64,000 nt of DNA from DATLNM01 sp035536775 (GTDB taxonomy: Bacteria > Actinomycetota > CADDZG01 > WHSQ01): NCBI GenBank assembly GCA_035536775.1, contig DATLNM010000022.1, forward strand, positions 1 to 64,000. Reading direction: 5' to 3'. Shown one piece after another: positions 55,061-63,709 of the stretch (within the stretch, counting starts at the first letter, position 1; each line of letters starts with the position of its first letter). Both the position numbers and the translations under genes were made by a program. Below the pieces are notes generated by a model. The model was not told where the DNA came from. It saw only the letters and a program-made list of their open reading frames with translations, and did not search any database.

Positions 55061-58000
55061 CTACTTGAGCTGGGCAGCGTGTTCGAGCAGGAGGCGGGCG
55101 CCGCAGGAATGGAAGAAATCCATAGCGGAGCGGAGAGGGGTCATGTGGTCACGGCCGAGCTCTTTATTCACGCGAGCGAGTTCGGTCCAACATTGTGCTT
55201 GGTACAAGCGCACTCGGAGCCCGTCGAAGTGATCCGCCGCCTCCGCGAACAGCTCGGCGGATCGAGGGAGATCCGTGGCGAGATAGCCATCGCACCACAG
55301 CCCGAACGCATGAGCCATCGGAGTCGGCTTCTCGAACAGGTTGCGAAACGCAAGCGCGTCGTCCCGGCGACCTGCGGCCACAGATAGCTTCACCGCTACC
55401 CGTACGACTTCCGGAAAGAACAGCAAACCCGTACCTATCAGCGAGATCGCCTCGCGCGCGAAGTCCAAGGCCGCGGCATCGTCTCCTGCCAGATGCGCTA
55501 TCGCCGCCTCTACCGAGGGGATCTCACGTTGAGCATCGACATCGGAGGATCCGTAGGAACGCGCCTTCTCCATATGAGCGCGCGCGGCGTCTAGTTGGCC
55601 CCGGTAGGCGTCCAGCTGTGCCAAGGCAACCTCGGTCTCGGAGAGCCAGGGGACCCAGCCCGTGGGAGCTTCTCGAAGTGCCTCGAACACGAGCGCCTCG
55701 GCTTCGTCGAACCTGCCTTGCGCGGTATAGACCAGGCAGAGGTTCGTCGCGGAGACGGCACGTAGCGTGCCCTCGTGGCCGTGTCTTCGAGCGACTTGAA
55801 CCGCTTCCTCCAGGACCCTCTGGCCCGTTCCATCGAGATCTCCTCGGACATGATGGAGCCATCCCACGTTGATGCTGGAACGCAGCGACAGGCGAAGATC
55901 GCCTATCTCGGCCGCGATCTCCCCACTGAGCTCGAACAGCTCGAGCGACTCCTCCGCTCGATCCAGTTCTGTGAGTGCGAGCCCGCGAGTATTCAAGGCA
56001 TCAGCTCGAGTCGGCCGATCACCCGCAAGGGAGGCGAGCTCGACGGCTTCTGCGGCGAACCGCTCGGCGTCCGCGTCCTGGTTAGAGCGGAAGTGAAGGT
56101 AGGCGAGATTGGCGAGGGCCCCGGCGAGCGAGACGAGGTTTTTCTTCACCCGTAGTAATGAGACGGCCTCCTCCGCCAAGGCAAGTGCGACGTCTTCGTC
56201 GCCGATCACGAACAGCACCTTGGAGTACGCGGATTTGACACGCCCTGCTTCGACCTCGCAGCCCTCGGCTTCGTAGATCTCGATGGCGCGCCGGAAAGGC
56301 TCCAGCGCGTCCTCATCGGGACGCACATCGACGGCGGTCAACGCCAGCGCCTCCCACACTGCTGCTATCTCCTGAGGGTCGCAGCCCGAGGCCTCGGCCA
56401 GCGCGAGCGCTCGGCGGTACCAGTCGAGAGCGCGGGCGGTCTGTGATACGCGCGCGGCGCGCTCTGCCGCTCGGACGGCCCACTCGAAGGCCCGCCCACT
56501 GAGATCGGCAACCTCCTCGTCGCCTGCTCCCATCTCCACCATGTAGGTGAGTGCCTGATTGAGGTGGGTCGCGATCAACTCGACGACGTCGTCGCGATCC
56601 GAGGCCGGACCGGACTCGGCCCAGCGTGCTACCTCGGTGTGCTTCTCTACTCGGAGCTTCTTGGGCAGCGACTCGTAGGCGACATCGCGGATGAGGGCAT
56701 GGTGGAAGCCGAATTCGTGTTCGTGGGATAACGACGAGGGTTCTCGTCGCGTGATGAGCTCCTTGATCCTCAAACGCCCGAGCTGCTCGAGGGTCTCCAG
56801 CGCGTCTTGATGCGCGAGACGTGCCGCGACACCCGACCAGAAGATGCGCCCGACGACCGACGCGTCTTGCAGCAGCGCTTTCTCCTCGGCCGCCAGCCCG
56901 TCGACTCGAGCAGCGATCAGCGCGTTGATGGAGCGGGGGATCTCGATGCTCTCTATCGTCGTCGCAAGTGCCCAACCATCCTCCGAGGAGCCGACCAGCA
57001 TCCGGCGATCGATCAACATGCGAACGATCTCTTCGGTGTAAAGGGGGTTGCCCTCGGAACGTTCGGAGATCAAGGCCTTGATCTCAGGCGACAACGCGCG
57101 GCCAAACATGTCGGTCAGCATCTCGTCGCTCTCGGCGACGTCCAGGGGATCGAGGTAGATGGCGGCGTAGTTGCGCTTGCCTCCTCCCCAGGTCGGTCTC
57201 CTGTCGAGCACCTCCGGCCGGGCGAGTGTGACGAGCATGATGGGGCCTTGCGCCCAGTCGGCCAGGAACTCGATGAGATCCAAAAGGCCGTCGTCGGCCC
57301 AGTGGATGTCTTCAAAGACCAAGACGAGGGGATAGCGCGCCGCGAGGCGCTCGAGGTAGCGCCGCCACAGGTCGAAGAGCTTCTCGCGGCCCACGGAGCT
57401 GTCGACGTTCAGGCCGAGCAGGATCTTCAGCGCGACCGTGGTCTCGGCATCGCCGGCGAGGGCTTCGGCGGAGTGTTCGACCTTGGCGGCCGCAACCTCG
57501 ATCGGATCGTCGTCGAGGACCTCGCACTGAGCCTTGACCGCATCGACGAGCGCCGAATACGCGGCATCGCCGTAAGGCAGGCAGCGTCCGGTTCTCCAGA
57601 AGTAGCTCCTGTCAAGGCTGTCGAGGTAGCGTCCCAACTCCCTCACGAGCCGGGACTTCCCGCTTCCGGCCGGGGCCAGAACCGTCACCAGCGCCGGGCG
57701 TCCCTCCTTCTCGACGCGATGAAGGGTCTGCTGCAGGACCGCCAGTTCCGCATCGCGTCCGACCATGCGCGACTCGATCCCGAGGGACGCCCGCTGTCCC
57801 GCATGGTGCGCGGTGATGCGCAATGCCGTGTAGGCGGCGACCGGCTCGGCCTTGCCCTTGAGCTCGAGCATCTTGGGCTCGGAGAAATCGATCGTCCCCT
57901 TCGTGGAGGCGTAGGCGGTGGGACCCACCAGCACACGTCCGATGTCGGACGAGCTCTGTAGGCGCGCCGCGGTGTTTACCGCGTCACCGGTGAGCATCCG

Positions 58001-58471
58001 ATCCCGAGTGCTGCCGGCGCGCTCGAGGTCGACGAGGATGTCGCCCGACTCGATGCCGATGCGCATCTCGAGCTCCGGTTTGCCCCCGGCCGCGGCGATC
58101 CGGTTCATCTCGGACAGGACCGCCTGCATGTCGAGACCGGCCCGGATCGCGCGCTCGGAGTCGTCCTCGTGCACGACCGGGACCCCGAACACCGCCAGGA
58201 TGGCATCACCCATGTATTTCTCGAGGAGACCATCGTAGCCGGCGATCACCTTGGCGAGCCGGTCGAAGACGCCACCGATCGCGGCCTGGACGACCTCTGC
58301 ATCCTCCGTCTCGGCAAGCGTCGTCGAGCCCACGAGATCGGCGAACAGAGCGGTGGCGAACTTCCGCTCCTTACGAGCCGCGCCCGGCGCTACGAGGGGG
58401 GCGGCACACTTCGAACAGAAGTTTGCATCGTCGGGGTTGGCGTGCCCGCACGCCGAGCAGTTCACAGCCAC
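55061..58471 (-). CDS. Class III cyclase–AAA ATPase–TPR signalling protein (paralogue 2)
   Basis: A 1,136-residue paralogue of the protein at 29122–32541, on the opposite strand. Zinc ribbon Cys 5, 8, 19 and 22. The cyclase domain keeps Asp45 (FADLVGST), YMGDAILAVFG and LTGDAVNTAARLQS. The ATPase has APAGSGKSRLVREL and VLVFEDIHWADDG. The cyclase and P-loop regions are almost identical between the paralogues, while the TPR-like C-terminal half has diverged. I infer that the sensing or partner-binding part has changed and the catalytic part has not. Confidence 0.93.
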   Translation of the reverse strand: MAVNCSACGHANPDDANFCSKCAAPLVAPGAARKERKFATALFADLVGSTTLAETEDAEVVQAAIGGVFDRLAKVIAGYDGLLEKYMGDAILAVFGVPVVHEDDSERAIRAGLDMQAVLSEMNRIAAAGGKPELEMRIGIESGDILVDLERAGSTRDRMLTGDAVNTAARLQSSSDIGRVLVGPTAYASTKGTIDFSEPKMLELKGKAEPVAAYTALRITAHHAGQRASLGIESRMVGRDAELAVLQQTLHRVEKEGRPALVTVLAPAGSGKSRLVRELGRYLDSLDRSYFWRTGRCLPYGDAAYSALVDAVKAQCEVLDDDPIEVAAAKVEHSAEALAGDAETTVALKILLGLNVDSSVGREKLFDLWRRYLERLAARYPLVLVFEDIHWADDGLLDLIEFLADWAQGPIMLVTLARPEVLDRRPTWGGGKRNYAAIYLDPLDVAESDEMLTDMFGRALSPEIKALISERSEGNPLYTEEIVRMLIDRRMLVGSSEDGWALATTIESIEIPRSINALIAARVDGLAAEEKALLQDASVVGRIFWSGVAARLAHQDALETLEQLGRLRIKELITRREPSSLSHEHEFGFHHALIRDVAYESLPKKLRVEKHTEVARWAESGPASDRDDVVELIATHLNQALTYMVEMGAGDEEVADLSGRAFEWAVRAAERAARVSQTARALDWYRRALALAEASGCDPQEIAAVWEALALTAVDVRPDEDALEPFRRAIEIYEAEGCEVEAGRVKSAYSKVLFVIGDEDVALALAEEAVSLLRVKKNLVSLAGALANLAYLHFRSNQDADAERFAAEAVELASLAGDRPTRADALNTRGLALTELDRAEESLELFELSGEIAAEIGDLRLSLRSSINVGWLHHVRGDLDGTGQRVLEEAVQVARRHGHEGTLRAVSATNLCLVYTAQGRFDEAEALVFEALREAPTGWVPWLSETEVALAQLDAYRGQLDAARAHMEKARSYGSSDVDAQREIPSVEAAIAHLAGDDAAALDFAREAISLIGTGLLFFPEVVRVAVKLSVAAGRRDDALAFRNLFEKPTPMAHAFGLWCDGYLATDLPRSAELFAEAADHFDGLRVRLYQAQCWTELARVNKELGRDHMTPLRSAMDFFHSCGARLLLEHAAQLK

Positions 58472-58597
58472 GTCAGGTACGCCCAGCCATCAGATGCAAG
58501 ATGAGCTGACCCTACGTCGAGTTCAGATCCGACCACTTGCAGAGCCTCAACGATGTCCGGTTCGGCCTCCGCATGCTGCGCCAGGCAGTCGGGACGG

Positions 58598-59107
58598 CTA
58601 GGCGTATTGGGCTTGCAGGCGTCCTAGGTATTGCTCCCAGACGGGGTCGACACGGTCGACCGCGACGATGATCCAGACGCTCTCGTGTGGCGGCTGGGGG
58701 GCATGACGCAGTTTCATGCCGGCTGCTGCCGGGCTGCGGTTCTCCTTGCGGGCGTTGCACGGCCGGCATGCCGCAACGACGTTGTCCCACGTGTGCCGGC
58801 CGCCCCGGCTCTTGGGGACGATGTGATCGACGTTCTCGGCCGGGCGACCGCAGTACTGGCATTCGAAGTTGTCGCGCACGAACACGGCCCGGCGCGACAG
58901 GCTCGCCCGCGCCCGGTAGGGCACCTTCACGAAGTAGTTGAGGCGGACGACGCTCGGAGACGGGATCGTGAGGCTCTCGGAGTGGAAGACCATCCCATTG
59001 TGGTGGAGGACCTCAGCTTTCCCTTTCAGGGCGAGGACCAGCGCCCGCCGCACAGGAACCACGCACAGCGGTTGGTAAGAGGCGTTTAGGACGAGCGCTC
59101 TTCCCAA
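58598..59107 (-). CDS. HNH endonuclease family protein
   Basis: A 169-residue protein of a family widespread in Actinobacteria. After a conserved N-terminal module (ALVLNASYQPLCVVPVRRAL), the HNH finger has Cys83 and Cys86 (CQYCG), Asp94-His95 (VDHIVPKS), Asn109 (TWDNVVAAC) and Cys114/Cys117 (CRPCNARKENR). The family's biological role is not settled. It starts with TTG 59107, and TATACT lies nine bases upstream, so it is probably leaderless. Confidence 0.88.
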   Translation of the reverse strand: MGRALVLNASYQPLCVVPVRRALVLALKGKAEVLHHNGMVFHSESLTIPSPSVVRLNYFVKVPYRARASLSRRAVFVRDNFECQYCGRPAENVDHIVPKSRGGRHTWDNVVAACRPCNARKENRSPAAAGMKLRHAPQPPHESVWIIVAVDRVDPVWEQYLGRLQAQYA

Positions 59108-59116
59108 GGTGCCAGA

Positions 59117-59122
59117 AGTATA
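59117..59122 (-). promoter_or_regulatory. -10 box (TATACT) for the HNH gene
   Basis: TATACT on the minus strand is 9 bases before TTG 59107, suggesting a near-leaderless start. No good -35 was seen; the expected position falls inside the permease gene. Confidence 0.4.
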
Positions 59123-59139
59123 TAGAGGGGTCCGCCGGA

Positions 59140-60105
59140 TCAGGCGTAACGAACGCGGGGATCCAGGTAGGCGTAGACGATGTCTACGATCAGGTTCAAG
59201 AAGGTCACGAAGAACGCCGCGAACACGATGACGGCGGTGACCGAAGGCAGATCACCGACCCTGACCGAGTTGATCAGGAAGCTCCCGAGGCCATTCATGT
59301 TGAACACCGACTCGGTGACCACCGCGCCCCCGAGGAGCACTCCGAAGTCAAGCCCGATCATCGTCACCACGGGAGTGAGGCTCGCCCGGAGGCCGTGCTT
59401 ACCGATAACCCTCGACTCCTTGAGGCCCTTCGCGCGCGCCGTCCTGATGTAGTCCTCGCCCATGGTCTCGAGGAGGTTGCTTCGAACCATGCGTGCGTAG
59501 ACGGCGGCGTACAGCATGGAGAGGACCCCCCACGGCAGGATCATGTGCCCGAACCACTCCCCGGGGTCTTCGCCGAACGGCACGTAACCCGTGCCGGGCG
59601 TCCATTGGAGCTTGTGCCAGAAGATGAACAGCGACATGATCCCGAGCCAGAACACCGGCGCCGAGACGCCGAACAGGGCGAATCCCATCCCTATTCGATC
59701 CGGCATCTTGCCCTTGCGGATCGCGGACACGATCCCGATCGGGATACCGATCGCCAGCCACAACACAGCGGCACCCACGGCCAGTTGGAACGTCACACCG
59801 ACGCGATCGAAGATCGTCTCTCGGATCGGAGCCCGGGTCGCGTACGACATGTTGAAGCCGGGCCACCCGTACTCATCACCCGTCACTATGTCGGATACGA
59901 ACTTCCCGTACTGCTCGTACCATTCCTTGTCGAGGCCGAACTGCTTGCGGACCTCCGCGATCGTCTCGGGTGTCGGTTGACGCCCGGCGAAGATCGTCGC
60001 GGCATCGGCCGTGGGCATCACGTAGAAGATCAGGAATGCGAAGAACGTGACGATGAGCATGACGAGCGCGACCCACAGGACCCGTCTGATGATGTAGCGG
60101 CCCAT
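59140..60105 (-). CDS. Dipeptide/oligopeptide-type ABC transporter permease (DppB/OppB)
   Basis: A 321-residue permease with six helices. The N-terminal segment MGRYIIRRVLWVALVMLIVT, then the periplasmic loop, is typical of DppB. The EAA loop is TMGEDYIRTARAKGLKESRV, followed by GVLLGGAVVTESVFNMNGLG. It is the last gene of the transporter group, separated from the binding-protein gene by a strong hairpin. The substrate is probably a peptide or a related small molecule. Confidence 0.93.
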   Translation of the reverse strand: MGRYIIRRVLWVALVMLIVTFFAFLIFYVMPTADAATIFAGRQPTPETIAEVRKQFGLDKEWYEQYGKFVSDIVTGDEYGWPGFNMSYATRAPIRETIFDRVGVTFQLAVGAAVLWLAIGIPIGIVSAIRKGKMPDRIGMGFALFGVSAPVFWLGIMSLFIFWHKLQWTPGTGYVPFGEDPGEWFGHMILPWGVLSMLYAAVYARMVRSNLLETMGEDYIRTARAKGLKESRVIGKHGLRASLTPVVTMIGLDFGVLLGGAVVTESVFNMNGLGSFLINSVRVGDLPSVTAVIVFAAFFVTFLNLIVDIVYAYLDPRVRYA

Positions 60106-60135
60106 CGTGTCTCCTCGCTAAAACAGGAACGGTGT

Positions 60136-60163
60136 GGAGGAGCCGCCCGAAGGCGGCCCCTCC
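60136..60163 (-). other. Intercistronic UUCG hairpin after the binding-protein gene
   Basis: On the minus strand a 12-bp stem (GGAGGGGCCGCC with GGCGGCTCCTCC, one G·T pair) is closed by TTCG. It sits between the binding-protein stop and the permease start. Such hairpins commonly stabilise the binding-protein message and lower permease expression. Confidence 0.7.
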
Positions 60164-60178
60164 CCCGTCACTCGTTTA

Positions 60179-62059
60179 CTACTGGGCGTCGGCGTCCACG
60201 GCCACATGCGCGTACGCGGTGTAGCCGGCTGACTGGTCGTAGTCCCATTGCGTGACGTTCGGGCTGATGATGTGAACGTTCGTGGCATCCAGGTACGGGA
60301 TCCACGGAACGATCTCTTCCATCAGCTTCTTGTCGAGCTCGGCCCAACAGGTGTTGCGCTCTCCTTCAGCAGCTTCGGTGCAGGCGTCGATGTCGGCATC
60401 GACGCTCGGGATGCCCTCGAGAGTGCCCCCGGCCGTCAACGCCTCGACGACATCGAGATCGGCAGCGACCTCAGGCGTCAAGCCGATCAGTGAGTAGTTG
60501 ATGTTTCCGGTCGGCAGAAGGCTGCGGGAGTCGAACAGCACCATGAAGGTCGATGCGTCCGCGTAGTCCTTGCCCCAGCCGGCGCCCGAACCGATCGGCA
60601 CCGCCTTGGAGACGTCCTGGAATGGCGTGTAGAAGTCTGCGAGCTCGCGAGTCTGCAGCTCGATGCCGATCTTCTCGAACGATGCTTCCTCGACGGGAAG
60701 CATGTCGGTCCAGGGGGACACGTTGCGGGTGTAGTGCAGGACACCTTTGCACTCAGGCGCGTCGCAGAGGCCGTCCTTATCGGTGTCGTACTTCGACAGC
60801 TTCATGTGCTCCTTGGCTGCGTCAACGTCACCGGCGAAGTTCTCGCTCGGGTACGGGTCGTAGTCATCGAGCTCGCCGTTCAGCATCACGTCGGGCACCA
60901 CGTGTGTCGCGATCTCGCCGCGGAGCGGGCCACCCCAGGCACGCTGGAGACCCTCTTTGTCCATGACAAGGTTCGCGGCCATCCGGACATGGACGTCATC
61001 GAACGGTGGCTGGGTCAGGTTCATCGACACGTACCAGGTGCGGTCACCGGAGTTGATCTTGAGACGATCCTCGAGCTCAGGCGTGGTCGAGTACTTCTTC
61101 AGGACCTGCGGCAGCGGGGACGAAAGCTCGTCCTCGTACTCGCCCGCCTCGACCTTGTCGAAGATGTCTTTCTGGTTCTTGTTGATGATGAACTCGAACC
61201 GGTCGGGGAAGTTCTCGCGGGCTTCGGTCGTGTCGGTCGCCGGGTCGTAGTCCGGGTTGCGCACGAACGCGTGCAGCGAGTCGACCTCGAACCCAGACAG
61301 CGGCTTGAGGGTGTCGCAGCTGCTCGCGTCCTGCTCGTCGGAGCCCTCGGTCATGTAGGGGCCCGAGGAAACGAGGTAACGGCCGTACTCGCCGGCCTTC
61401 TTGAAGCACTCACCGACCTCGCGAGGCACTGGCGCCGCGGCGGGCATGGCGACGCGCTGCAGGAAGTCGCCGGCCGGCTTGGTAAGTGTGATCTCGATCG
61501 TCTTGTCGTCGGGGGTCGAGATGCCGGAGATCGTGTCGGCCTTGCCAGACTTGAACTCCTCCATCCCCTCGATGACGTCGTAGTAGAAGCCGTACTGCGC
61601 CACCAGGGACTCGGTCCCGATCCGCTCGAACGCGTACAGCGCGTCGTCCGATGTGATCTGGCGGCTGAGAGGCGGCCCGAACATGACGCCGTCCTTGATG
61701 GTGAACGTGTAGGTCAGCCCGTCGCCCGAGATCTCGGGCAACTCGGCGAGGTCGGGAATGACCTCGTTACCTGCGTCACCGGCGACGTGGCGATAGCCCA
61801 CGAGCGTCCGAAGAAGCAGGTTGCCGTACATCGAGAACGCCGAACCCAGGTACTCACCGGTCGGATCGAACCCGTTGGTGTAGTTGAACGATTCGAGGAC
61901 GCCGACGCGGTAAACGCCGCCGGCCTGGACTCCACCCTCGTCTTCGTTCTGCGAGCTGCCGCTCGGCTCGTCGTCGCTCTCACTGCCACCGCATGCTGCG
62001 GCAGTCAGTGCCAAGACGACGAAGAGAGCCATGAAGCGCAGGTATCTCTTCTTGGACAC
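60179..62059 (-). CDS. ABC transporter substrate-binding lipoprotein, family 5 (peptide type)
   Basis: A 626-residue exported lipoprotein with signal FMALFVVLALTAAAC (Cys at about residue 23), then an acidic Ser/Gly linker. The mature protein has the SBP family 5 pattern: GGVYRVGVLESFNY, YTFTIKDGVMFGPPLSRQIT, VRNPDYDPATDTT, VHVRMAANLVMDKEGLQRAW and GWGKDYADASTFMVLFDS. The family binds di- and oligopeptides, nickel or other ligands. It lies between the two permease genes. Confidence 0.94.
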   Translation of the reverse strand: MSKKRYLRFMALFVVLALTAAACGGSESDDEPSGSSQNEDEGGVQAGGVYRVGVLESFNYTNGFDPTGEYLGSAFSMYGNLLLRTLVGYRHVAGDAGNEVIPDLAELPEISGDGLTYTFTIKDGVMFGPPLSRQITSDDALYAFERIGTESLVAQYGFYYDVIEGMEEFKSGKADTISGISTPDDKTIEITLTKPAGDFLQRVAMPAAAPVPREVGECFKKAGEYGRYLVSSGPYMTEGSDEQDASSCDTLKPLSGFEVDSLHAFVRNPDYDPATDTTEARENFPDRFEFIINKNQKDIFDKVEAGEYEDELSSPLPQVLKKYSTTPELEDRLKINSGDRTWYVSMNLTQPPFDDVHVRMAANLVMDKEGLQRAWGGPLRGEIATHVVPDVMLNGELDDYDPYPSENFAGDVDAAKEHMKLSKYDTDKDGLCDAPECKGVLHYTRNVSPWTDMLPVEEASFEKIGIELQTRELADFYTPFQDVSKAVPIGSGAGWGKDYADASTFMVLFDSRSLLPTGNINYSLIGLTPEVAADLDVVEALTAGGTLEGIPSVDADIDACTEAAEGERNTCWAELDKKLMEEIVPWIPYLDATNVHIISPNVTQWDYDQSAGYTAYAHVAVDADAQ

Positions 62060-62167
62060 ATTTCCCCCTTTACTTTGGCGTCCCGCCCAGGCGGTCCGCT
62101 TCTACAGGCGTCCTTCTAACCAACTTCTTCACGTGTTACGTCTGCCCGAGCATCGGCGCTTTCCCCA

Positions 62168-63145
62168 TCACCTCCCGGCTCGCGGATCGAGTGCGTCGCG
62201 CAAACCATCGCCGAGCAGGTTGAACGCGAGCACGGTGAACAACAGGAACAAACCGGGGAACAGCATCATCCACCACGCGACGTCGAACACCCTGGCGGCG
62301 TCAGACAACATGCGTCCCCACGAGGCGGTGCGTTGGGGCACGCCGAGGCCAAGGAACGACAGGTACGCCTCGAACAGAACGTTCGCCGGGATGATCAAGC
62401 TCGAGTAGACGATGATCGGCGCCAACAGGTTGGGAAGCACCTCGGCGAACATGATCCGGCGGTTGCTCGCACCAACGGCGCGGCTCGCTTCGATGAACTC
62501 CTTCTCCTTGATCGAGAGCGTGTTGCCGCGCACGATACGCGCGATGTAGGGCCAGCTGAAGGCCGCAATGATGAAGATCACCAAGGGGAGGCCCGGCTTG
62601 ATCCAGCCCCGCATGCATCCGTCCTTGGTCGTGGAGCACGCCGCGACGATGCCGATCGCGAACACCAGGAGCGGCATCGAGAAGATGATGTCGATCGCAC
62701 GTGAGATGACCGTATCCACGACGCCTCCGAAGTAGCCGGCGATCATGCCGAGGATCACGCCGATCACCATGGAGATGCCGGTCGCGACCAATGCGACGAA
62801 CAGCGAAGTACGCGCGCCGTAGGCAACACGCACCATGAGATCGCGCCCCGCAGTGTCGGCGCCCATCAGGAACTCAGAGGTGGGACCTTTCGGAAGCCCG
62901 AACGCATCCGTCATCTCGCGTTGGAAGAGCTCGTTGGGACCGTGGTCGACGAGTTTCGCGATCAGCGGCGCAGCGATCGCGATGAGGACCAAGAGCCCGA
63001 TAAAGCCGAGTCCCATGAGAGCGACGCGATCGTGGCGGAAACGAGCCCAGAAGATCTTCCACGGCGACTTTGCAACCCCTTGAGCCTGGGCGGCGACGTC
63101 ACTGAAGGTGACGTCGGCCGGACCTGCCTGCGCGGCTTGGCTCAT
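62168..63145 (-). CDS. Dipeptide/oligopeptide-type ABC transporter permease (DppC/OppC)
   Basis: A 325-residue permease. The OppC-type N-terminus (SPWKIFWARFRHDRVALMGL) precedes the first helix, and the large periplasmic loop includes FLMGADTAGRDLMVRVAYG. The EAA loop is KEKEFIEASRAVGASNRRI and the last segment is PGLFLLFTVLAFNLLGDGLR. It is first in the group and has a promoter at 63282–63309. No DppD/DppF ATPase genes follow in the window. Confidence 0.94.
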   Translation of the reverse strand: MSQAAQAGPADVTFSDVAAQAQGVAKSPWKIFWARFRHDRVALMGLGFIGLLVLIAIAAPLIAKLVDHGPNELFQREMTDAFGLPKGPTSEFLMGADTAGRDLMVRVAYGARTSLFVALVATGISMVIGVILGMIAGYFGGVVDTVISRAIDIIFSMPLLVFAIGIVAACSTTKDGCMRGWIKPGLPLVIFIIAAFSWPYIARIVRGNTLSIKEKEFIEASRAVGASNRRIMFAEVLPNLLAPIIVYSSLIIPANVLFEAYLSFLGLGVPQRTASWGRMLSDAARVFDVAWWMMLFPGLFLLFTVLAFNLLGDGLRDALDPRAGR

Positions 63146-63275
63146 CTAGAAGCCGGAACTTCTGTGGGGACGTGCGCGCTCCACACCAAGTAGGTCCAAT
63201 CCCCCGGGCGCCACCCAAAGCGGCGCCGTTGGTTCGGTGCCGCCCCGAAGGCGCCACCTCTACTACTCCTGTCGT
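63146..63275 (-). promoter_or_regulatory. GC-rich leader of the peptide transporter group
   Basis: About 130 bases between the predicted start and the first permease gene. They contain GGCGCC…GGCGCC, and a GGTGGCGCC-TTCG hairpin whose stem is imperfect. CGTTGGTTC occurs twice in direct orientation, once overlapping the -10 region. Confidence 0.35.
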
Positions 63276-63281
63276 TGGTTC

Positions 63282-63309
63282 AGTGTACGCCGATTGGGCC
63301 GCGCCACAA
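63282..63309 (-). promoter_or_regulatory. Promoter of the peptide transporter group
   Basis: TTGTGG (63304–63309) and TACACT (63282–63287) are separated by 16 bases on the minus strand. The -10 is good and the -35 is moderate. Confidence 0.5.
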
Positions 63310-63335
63310 CAGGCCCTCCTGCGACACGCGTGAAG

Positions 63336-63536
63336 CTAACGGAGCCCCTCTACGTAGCGGTGGAACGCGAGGTGGTCGGAGGTGCACTCGACTACCTCTC
63401 CGTCCTTGCCGAGCTTGACGGTGTCAGACGGACCTCCCGGCGCGTCCGGCACTTCGATGACCTCGAGCACTTCCCAGCCGTCGTCGATGAGACCGCGCAG
63501 CTTCTCGAGCTCCGGGTCGTCGCCCCATCCCGCCAT
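63336..63536 (-). CDS. Small hypothetical acidic protein
   Basis: A 66-residue acidic protein, MAGWGDDPELEKLRGLIDDG, then WEVLEVIEV and EVVECTSDHLAFHRYVEGL. GGGAGGAG precedes the ATG, so translation is likely. No family is recognised and no membrane segment is present. It lies between the peptide transporter promoter and the moxR gene. A short copy of the structured intergenic element lies upstream. Confidence 0.55.
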   Translation of the reverse strand: MAGWGDDPELEKLRGLIDDGWEVLEVIEVPDAPGGPSDTVKLGKDGEVVECTSDHLAFHRYVEGLR

Positions 63537-63576
63537 AGTCGCTCCTCCCGTTTACTTTTGACGCTGGCGTCCGGCC

Positions 63577-63605
63577 GAATAGATCCCGATTCCGCCCTTG
63601 GCGGA
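63577..63605 (-). repeat. Structured intergenic element, partial copy C
   Basis: GAAT/ATTC (63577–63580 with 63589–63592) and TCCGC-CCTTG-GCGGA (63591–63605) match the inner stems of copies A and B, including the shared CCCGATTCCGC. The outer stem and the two 5' stems are not recognisable, so this is a shortened copy. Confidence 0.55.
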
Positions 63606-63696
63606 GCCATGCCCGTCCGTCGCGTGTGGGTGTCCTGCGGCTGCAACCTGGAACTTACCTCGTGGGCTTCGGAACCATCTATGTAGTAGCCGCTGC

Positions 63697-63702
63697 TACG
63701 CT
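63697..63702 (+). promoter_or_regulatory. -10 box (TACGCT) for leaderless moxR
   Basis: TACGCT ends 7 bases before ATG 63710, and no ribosome-binding site precedes the ATG. Confidence 0.4.
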
Positions 63703-63709
63703 GATTCGG

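Noticed and set aside
30000..58000. Composite transposon bounded by the two cyclase paralogues
   Set aside because: The paralogues are signalling genes, not insertion sequences. The DNA between them is a standard dcw cluster with no transposase, terminal repeats or composition change that I could see.
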